Positions 57,501-64,000 of a DNA stretch of 64,000 nucleotides are shown in pieces (positions within the stretch are counted from its first letter, which is position 1; each line of letters starts with the position of its first letter). This stretch comes from Craterostigma plantagineum (lineage: Eukaryota > Streptophyta > Magnoliopsida > Lamiales > Linderniaceae), in assembly GCA_027422505.1 (NCBI GenBank), contig JAPQWV010000409.1, forward strand, positions 124,001-188,000. The letters are read 5' to 3'. A program made the position numbers and the translations under genes. The notes below the pieces were generated by a model. That model made no database searches and was not told the origin of the DNA. It saw only the letters and a list, made by a program, of their open reading frames with translations.

Positions 57501-59300
57501 AGGTTGAGTTGATCTCATCCCTAGACAACCTTCCTTGTCTCAAAAGCTGTTCAAGCTTATCGCGGCCCAGCGAATGGCCAGTGAAGAGCATGGGAACGTT
57601 CAAAGCACCAGATAACAGAGCAGCCGAATCACCTGCATCGGCATAATGCCCGTGGATAGCAGCAGGCCAAATCGGATGCCCGTTGCCAATTTGCTCACCG
57701 AGAACCTTAGACATCTGAATGATGTGGCCGAGAGCACCATCAACAAACTCAGGGATGTGAGGCCACAAGAGCTCTTTCGCAACGTACTTATCTTTTGGCC
57801 CAAATGGAATGCGTACGATGTAAGAACCACTACTCTCTCCCATTTCATCCATCATGTTTTCAGAATTTCGTGGAGGCAACATTTCTGTGGGTTCACCATA
57901 GCTCCAGTCTACTTCTGGTGATGACACTTGCCTGGTCAGCAGATCAACACGATATACGCCTGGCATTGAACCTAAAGCCCTTGCAAGCTCAACAACATAT
58001 TTCACCTGAAACAACAAATATGCATGCACATAAAAACTCCAAAAAAGGATATTGTAAAATGAGCTAAGAGCAAATAATCATGCACTACGGAAAGGAAATT
58101 TTATACGATAGTGGGAAACTTATTTCATTTATAGAAAACAAAGCCATCCCACGGAATTCCTTCCTAACCTGTCCACCAGTATCTGAGTCGCGCCCAAGCT
58201 CCATGTTCTCACCACGTATCAGACCGTGAAGGCTGCAAGCGTCAAATAAGAATGACATCAGCATCAATCTAATAAGTCAGTAGGATTGAATGCTTGGTAG
58301 CTGTAGCATGGTCAAATAAGGAACTTGAATATGATACGCAGCTTCATGCCGTAACGGAATAAACAGAGTATTTGCTTCTTTACCTAATAAGCACAATGTA
58401 CAACTTCTTTCCCTTCTGCTGATTCATCCATGCCTCCATGGTATCAACTGAATTAATTCTCGGTAGCCGACCTCTGTTACTTTCACCATGGTGAGAATGG
58501 TCGACAACTATGTCTCCTTTCTCCCCCTCAGACAAGTCCTCAGACATATCGGCAACTGCTTCTCTGCGACCTCTTTCACGCTCAAGACGACGTTTGGCCA
58601 TCCTCTGGGCCTCCTCATTCTCAAGCTAAACAAATTGATCATCCAAGTAAGAGAAAAATTTCAACGAAGCCAAATTTGTAACGTAACTCAACTAAACATT
58701 AGAAAAACAAATTTTGCAGAAAAATAGAAAAAGATGTCACCCATCTGACCAAATAATGATCACTAATCTTTCTAAAGCCACCACCCACGCAGACTGATAG
58801 TTGATCAAAGTAGTATCAAGTGACTGAGAATCAGATCCCCAACTCAAAACAATTCGACCAACCAAAGAACACTCGCACTCAAATCTCTCATTCGATCTGC
58901 AGCTCAAATCAAAACAGAAGACGAAGAAAAAAACCTGCTTTTTCTGGCGAGCAAGATTCCAAATTCGCCAGCACATGTTCTCGAGCCTGGTGTTCCTCTC
59001 CTGGGGGCTCCTCGTCGCTTGAGCCTGAGAAATCATACAAAGTAAACCCCCAAAAACAAAGACGCAACATAACACAGAGAATAGAGTCGGAGAGAAGGGG
59101 AGACAGATTTGAATTACTCGGATCCACGAGCGGTGAAGGTCAGTCTCGTCGAATCCAGAGACAACTTCCTCAACGAAGTACCTCGTCGGACTGAACCTTC
59201 CCCTCTCCCTGAGCAGCAGAGAACCCTTCGCTTCATCGATGCCTGGTCCGACGTCGAGAATCGCCTCAAGGTAGCTGTTTATCCAATCGTTTCCCGCCAT
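54571..59300 (-). CDS. SPS: Sucrose-phosphate synthase, family A
   Basis: Makes sucrose-6-phosphate from UDP-glucose and fructose-6-phosphate, the control step of sucrose synthesis. Thirteen exons on the minus strand: 59300-59118, 59024-58935, 58625-58384, 58232-58169, 58005-57307, 57192-57079, 56940-56809, 56728-56552, 56364-56311, 56230-56168, 56083-55148, 55068-54941, 54853-54571; all in phase, 1,054 aa. Start [18 protein letters not shown]. Glycosyltransferase region: [94 protein letters not shown]-terminal SPP-like domain follows ([28 protein letters not shown]). Regulatory sites by homology: [11 protein letters not shown] (Ser150, the spinach Ser158 type) and [10 protein letters not shown] (14-3-3 type). 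Confidence 0.98.
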
Positions 59301-59494
59301 TCGAGAAATCAGTAGAGCTCAGTCGAGAGAACAACGAGAAAGAGAGAACGTTACGTTTCAGCTAAGGAGATTTAAGGTGGTGGTGGCTTAGATGATAAGG
59401 ACGGTGTGGTCAATTAAACAAGTGAAATTTTAGAGACTGATGAGGACGATTGAAGAAGAATATAGGAATATTATGCAAATATTACATTACAGTG

Positions 59495-59527
<33 letters not shown>

Positions 59528-60579
59528 TTGGGCTGCTGATAATCTGCCACTTGTTCCTCCTATGATATAGTGGTGACGCAGTAAATTTTTCTTTTTTGTT
59601 TTTCTTTTTTCTTTCATACATACAAACAACAAAAAAATAAGAAATAAAAAATAGAAAGAAAAGGTTAGCTGGCATTGTATTGCAATAGTGTGTGAGTGTA
59701 GACTGTAGAGGTTTCGGTGGTTGTCGATAAATAGAAAATCGTACAAATTTATACGTAGTAAACACTGATATTAGTTTTCTTAACCTATATAATATACTAA
59801 ACATAATATTAATCAAAGCAACTACAAGTCATACTTTCCCTGACCTTTGACTCATATATATACGTAATGATATGTATCAATACATAAATACAGCTTTTTT
59901 ATTGAATTTAATATTTATCCAATTTTCCGGTAAAGTAAAAAGGGTAAAGTCGACACGTGTTTAATCGGCTACCTCTACAATCTTCAAGTTATATTTAAAT
60001 TGAATATTAGTTTATTACCCACATCATCGTTAGTTTAGTTTATCCCACCCAATCAAGTGGGAAAGTTAGGACAAGCATTTGTCAAACTTGGATGGGCAAG
60101 AACCGAAACAAGTACAGTCACCTATCGATAGATAGATAGCATGAAGATGTGCCACAAATTAAATTATTCAATATGCCTTCAAAAAAACTCTTAACGTAAA
60201 CTATCAAAAGTCTTAATATTTTTTTCCTTTTTCCATCACTGTATTATTACGTGCATGCAATAAAGATATTAATTATTTAGTCAAAAGTAAGCCAGCCATT
60301 GCTCACAACCAAAAAGATCGAAAATCCCTCCTCTCCCTCCATCCAACTCTTGGTAGTTTCACTATAATCGTATTATTATTTTTTTTTTCTGAGTAAAAAA
60401 TTGCTGGATTTTTTCATCTTCTTCTAAGAACAAAACAATCCTCATCCATAGCAACCCATTACCGATCATGACACATGATCAAACCAAATCAACAACCACC
60501 GTTGAACTAATCTCCCCTCGGCTGCACCGCCACCCTCTCCTCCTCCTCCCCACCACCACCGCCAACCACCGTTGCTGAC
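59301..60579. other. Divergent promoters of SPS (-) and PRK (+)
   Basis: No gene. CA/GA repeats at 59493-59526 and a TC/C-rich leader near 60520-60575 before the PRK start. Confidence 0.5.
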
Positions 60580-62576
60580 ATGGCGGCCATCTCAATAATA
60601 ATGCTAATAATACTCTCCTCCCTTAATCACATAATCCCTTTCGGCCAATCCGTAAACGAAGACGTACACCTCATCGAATTCAAAGAATCCCTTAAAAACT
60701 TGTCGTTCCTCGACAAGACGTGGATCAGAGGAGCCAACCCATGCGACCGCCAAAAGCCGTGGGAGGCCGTCGACTGCAGCGACACGGGCTACAAGTCGGT
60801 CTCGGCCCTTCTCCTAATGAACTACGGCCTCGTCGGGACGGCCGAGAACATAGACATCGACGCCTTGAAAAGCCTCGAGAATCTCAGGTACCTAAGCCTC
60901 GAAAACAACAGCTTCGCCGGCCCAATCCCGGCCTTCAACGGCCTAAGCTCCCTCAAATCCCTCTTCCTCTCCGGCAATCAGTTCTCCGGCGAGATTCCGG
61001 CCAACTTTTTCGACAACATGGGCTCCCTCAAGAAGCTCGAGCTTTCAAGGAACCACTTCTCCGGCAAGATTCCCGAGTCTCTGCAGAAGCTCGACAACCT
61101 CATGGAGCTCACGCTCGACAGGAACGAATTCTCGGGCCCCATCCCTCCGCTCGAGCAGAAGTCGCTGCAGTCGCTGGACGTCTCCTTCAACAAGCTCCAG
61201 GGCGAAGTCCCGCCGGCCATGTCGAGGTTTCCGGCCAACGCCTTTCAGGGAAACGCCGAGCTCTGCGGTCAGGCGATAGGCAAGCAGTGCGAATTAGCTC
61301 AGGTCGCACCCCAGCAGCAGCAGGAGCAGGGATCGTCGCTGAGCGTGAAGTGGGTGATTTTGGGGCTGGTCGTCGGCGTTCTGCTGCTGACGATAATCTT
61401 CAAGGCGAAGCGCAAGGACAAGCAGGAGTTCACCGTGTTGGGGAAGGAGAACCTCGACGAGCCAATGCACGCATCTCGAATGCCCAGCACGAACCGCAGG
61501 AGCCTGAGCTCGGGGAGGAAGAGCGGGCACTTCAACGACGCGGGGACGCATTCTTCTAGAAGGGGGGGCGGGTCGGGCAGGTCGTCGAACGACCTCGTGA
61601 TGGTGAACGAGGACAAGGGCGGTTTCGGGCTGCCCGACCTAATGAAGGCGGCAGCCGAGGTCCTTGGGAGCGGAAATCTGGGGTCGGCGTATAAGGCCAC
61701 GATGGGCAACGGCCTATCCGTGGTGGTGAAGAGGCTGAGGGACATGAATAAGCTCAACAGGGACGCCTTCGATGCAGAGATCAGAAGGCTCGGGAGGATT
61801 AGGCATAGGAATGTGCTGCCGCCTTTGGCCTACCATTTTAGGAAGGAAGAGAAGCTTTTGATCACCGAGTTCGTTCCCATGGGAAGCTTGCTGTATCTGC
61901 TGCATGGTAAGTAAGATATTAGTAGAGCAATGTCCATGCATGGTTTTCAGTCTTCAAGCTAAGATCAAAGGATTCATATCCTTCTTTCTCAGGTGACCAT
62001 GGTTCGGAGCGGTTCGAGCTAGACTGGCCCACGCGGCTCAAGATCATCAAAGGCATAGCGCGGGGGGTGGGCTTCCTCCACACGGAGTTCTCAAACTACG
62101 AGCTTCCCCATGGGAATCTGAAGTCGAGCAACATACTTGTGTCTTCTTCGTACGAGCCGCTCCTAACGGACTACGCCCTTTATTCGCTCATCAGCAACAC
62201 CAACTCCGTTCAGGCCCTTTTCGCATACAAGTGCCCCGAGGCAGTCCTTTACCAGCAGCTGTCTCCGAAGAGCGACGTCTACTGCCTCGGGATAGTCGTT
62301 CTTGAGATCATGACTGGGAAATTCCCAGCTCAGTATCTGAACAATCAGAAAGGAGGCACCGACGTGGTTCAATGGGTGAGGCAAGCAGCTTCTGATGGTA
62401 GGGTTGGCGAGCTCATTGATCCTGAGATAGGCAGCGCTGAGCCTGGATCGCTTGAGCAGATGGAGAAAATGCTTTTCATTGCAGCTAATTGCACGGAAGG
62501 CGACCCTGAACAGAGGATAGAGATGAGGGAAGCTATAAGGAGCATAGAAGAAGTAGTAGCTCTGGAACAAGCTTGA
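60580..62576 (+). CDS. LRR receptor-like kinase, pollen receptor kinase (PRK) type
   Basis: Two exons (60580-61906 and 61993-62576) encode 636 aa. Signal peptide of about 25 residues (MAAISIIMLIILSSLNHIIP...), LRR N-cap (WEAVDC), about five leucine-rich repeats (LRYLSLENNSFAGPIPAFNG, LKSLFLSGNQFSGEIPA, LKKLELSRNHFSGKIPESLQ, LMELTLDRNEFSGPIPP, LQSLDVSFNKLQGEVPPAMS), a membrane segment (VKWVILGLVVGVLLLTIIF), a basic Ser-rich linker and a kinase domain. ATP Lys is present (SVVVKRL). HRD reads PHGNLKSSNIL and DFG reads TDYALYSL, so it is an atypical kinase like other PRKs, which guide pollen tube growth. Exon 1 is markedly GC-rich. A 279-aa out-of-frame ORF over exon 1 is a by-product of this. 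Confidence 0.94.
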
Positions 62577-63130
62577 GATTGTTTCGTAGGATTTTCTGTG
62601 CATCGCTAGAAGAAAACAAAAGAACTGCTTGGATGAAGGCAAGAGGTGGATGAAGGCAGAGAATTGCATGCTGGTTTTTCTTCTTCTTTTTGTATTTGGT
62701 GTTATTCTCTGTGATGATTTCGGTCGATCTTGGATTGAGGATCTGTTGTTCTGAGTTTTTGATGTAGGAAGAAATGTAAACTTGGCTTTGGCTGCCTTCT
62801 TTCAGATTAGAGGATGAAACTCTGTAAAAGGAGATTCTTTTAGTTTATTTACAGTTATGTTGATTGATTGCAGTAAGGTAATAGGTATGAAGTCCCAAAA
62901 AGGAAGTACGTCATTTGTTTGTGCCAAATGTGAAAATAAAGTGAAATTGGGGAAGAAACTGCAAATATATCCGTTTGTCTATCTAGTAGCAACTAGCAAC
63001 TGGAAACTTGTGTATAATCAATCCGTCTACCTACGTGGCGAACATGGAGCTGATTTCATTTCAATCACCCGCCCACTAAAAATTCGACAGTCAATTGAAT
63101 CCACTATTAATTTGTTCGATTACGTCGGAA
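62577..63130. other. Intergenic, PRK 3' flank and COQ9 promoter
   Basis: No gene. An open frame at 62857-63222 overlaps the COQ9 start in another frame and is disregarded. Confidence 0.45.
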
Positions 63131-64000
63131 ATGTATCGGTCGGCGGGGAGGCGTTTACTTCCGTTTCTGCACCGCGGGGGCGGTGGCCACTGTCCAAGTC
63201 CAGCTGGTTCGTTTCGTTCTAAGTGCAGAACTATTGGAACGACAGCGTTTGGTACCTCGGCGGCAGAGAACCCTCCGAAGCACAGTCGCCGTAATTTGAA
63301 TCCCGATCACACTTCGTCGTCTTCATCGAAGGCGCGCGAGTCGAGGTCACGCCTCAAGTCTACGTGGCAGGAGGAAGAGGCGCGTGTTCTTCACGCATCT
63401 CTTCGGCACGTGGTTCGTTTATTTGTCGCTTTCTCCCCTTTTCTTTCCATGGATCATTTTGTAGGCTTCGCTAGCTGCAATTGTTGGAGCTTAAGCATGT
63501 TTGCTTGATGTAGAAGAATCGTTTGTATGCATAACTTTAGTCTTTTGTTAGGATCCAACCAGGTTGAATTCGAAATTCGTTTTGCGATGTTTACTATTGG
63601 CAGAATAGATTAGGATGGACAGATGCTGCTATGATTGAGGGGGCAAAGGAAGTTGGTGTTTCTCCTTCTATAGTTGGATCATTTCCGCGTAAAGAAGCTG
63701 CACTAGTAGAGGTAAAGAACTCTTAGTATTCTCTGCATCAGACGTAGGAAAAGTGTCATATAGTTTTTTCTTTCAAGGTCATTTCCTTTGCTTGTTGATC
63801 AGCTCAGTGTGAAAATTTCGTGAACCCTCGTCAGAGAAAGTTCTTGTTGGCCATCCCGTTGTTGGCACGCCTTCTGTGAACAAAGTTTTTTTGCAACGGT
63901 TCTTCACCTTAATTCTTGACTTCTCCTCGTGTCAGTTTTTCATGGACGACTGTCTGCAGAGGCTGATTGAGGTGATTGATACAATGGAGGATTTGAAGAA
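63131..64000 (+). CDS. COQ9: Ubiquinone biosynthesis protein COQ9, mitochondrial (5' part)
   Basis: Lipid-binding partner of COQ7 in coenzyme Q synthesis. Exons: 63131-63412, 63604-63711, 63936 to beyond the window end; about 150 residues seen. Start at MYRSAGRRLLPFLHRGGGG, an Arg/Ser-rich mitochondrial leader of about 65 residues. The COQ9 core follows: TWQEEEARVLHASLRHV, NRLGWTDAAMIEGAKEVGVS, PSIVGSFPRKEAALVEFFMD, DCLQRLIEVIDTMEDLK. Usual length is about 300 aa, so roughly half lies outside. Confidence 0.95.

Noticed and set aside
60720..61559. 279-codon plus-strand open frame
   Set aside because: It is an out-of-frame reading of the GC-rich PRK exon; its product is Arg/Pro-rich with no domain.
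1..64000. CRISPR arrays, operons or phage genes
   Set aside because: Gene structure is eukaryotic throughout and no direct-repeat/spacer array is present.

Overview
The window is nuclear DNA from a eudicot plant. Genes are split by GT-AG (and two GC-AG) introns, intergenic DNA is AT-rich, and the gene set is plant-specific: NAC, class II KNOX, PLATZ, MGDG synthase, sucrose-phosphate synthase, pollen receptor kinase, DAYSLEEPER, MIR396. An asterid, perhaps Lamiales, is my guess; nothing here proves it.

Layout. 1-2898 is the 3' end of a cytosolic isoleucyl-tRNA synthetase. About 2.94-8.75 kb is a gene-free repeat island. It holds a GC-rich hAT-like element carrying a tRNA-like insert, a ~310-bp tandem repeat, a block of inverted then direct GGTATAAT-type motifs organised as a ~410-bp higher-order repeat, a 412-bp hAT-like insertion inside one repeat copy, and a half copy of the first GC-rich element. 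9.3-15 kb has divergent NAC (-) and class II KNOX (+) genes. 15.7-27 kb has a conserved plant gene of unknown function (+), a PP2C (-), a short membrane-anchored kinase (+), a PLATZ factor (-) and a type B MGDG synthase (+). 27.7-36.6 kb has synaptotagmin 5 (-), a RanBP2-type zinc finger protein (+) and a DUF4743-Nudix hydrolase (+). 38.3-40.4 kb is the domesticated hAT transposase DAYSLEEPER. MIR396 lies near 41.9 kb in an otherwise gene-poor 4-kb gap. 44.5-54 kb has a RING-CH E3 ligase, CNOT10 and Lunapark, all (+). 54.6-59.3 kb is sucrose-phosphate synthase (-). 60.6-62.6 kb is a PRK-type LRR receptor kinase, and 63.1 kb to the end is the 5' part of COQ9.

These genes are not a pathway cluster; this is an ordinary gene-dense plant segment. 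Exon phases were checked by hand for every model. All close in frame except two. The KNOX gene lacks 22 nt at the KNOX1/KNOX2 junction region, and Lunapark lacks 1 nt in a T homopolymer.

Most interesting points: a MIR396 precursor whose 5p miRNA carries one extra nucleotide at the site where grasses have an extra G; the KNOX frameshift; the nested repeat island with a readable insertion order; a tRNA-derived SINE with target-site duplication; and a domesticated hAT transposase in the same window as several non-autonomous hAT-like elements.
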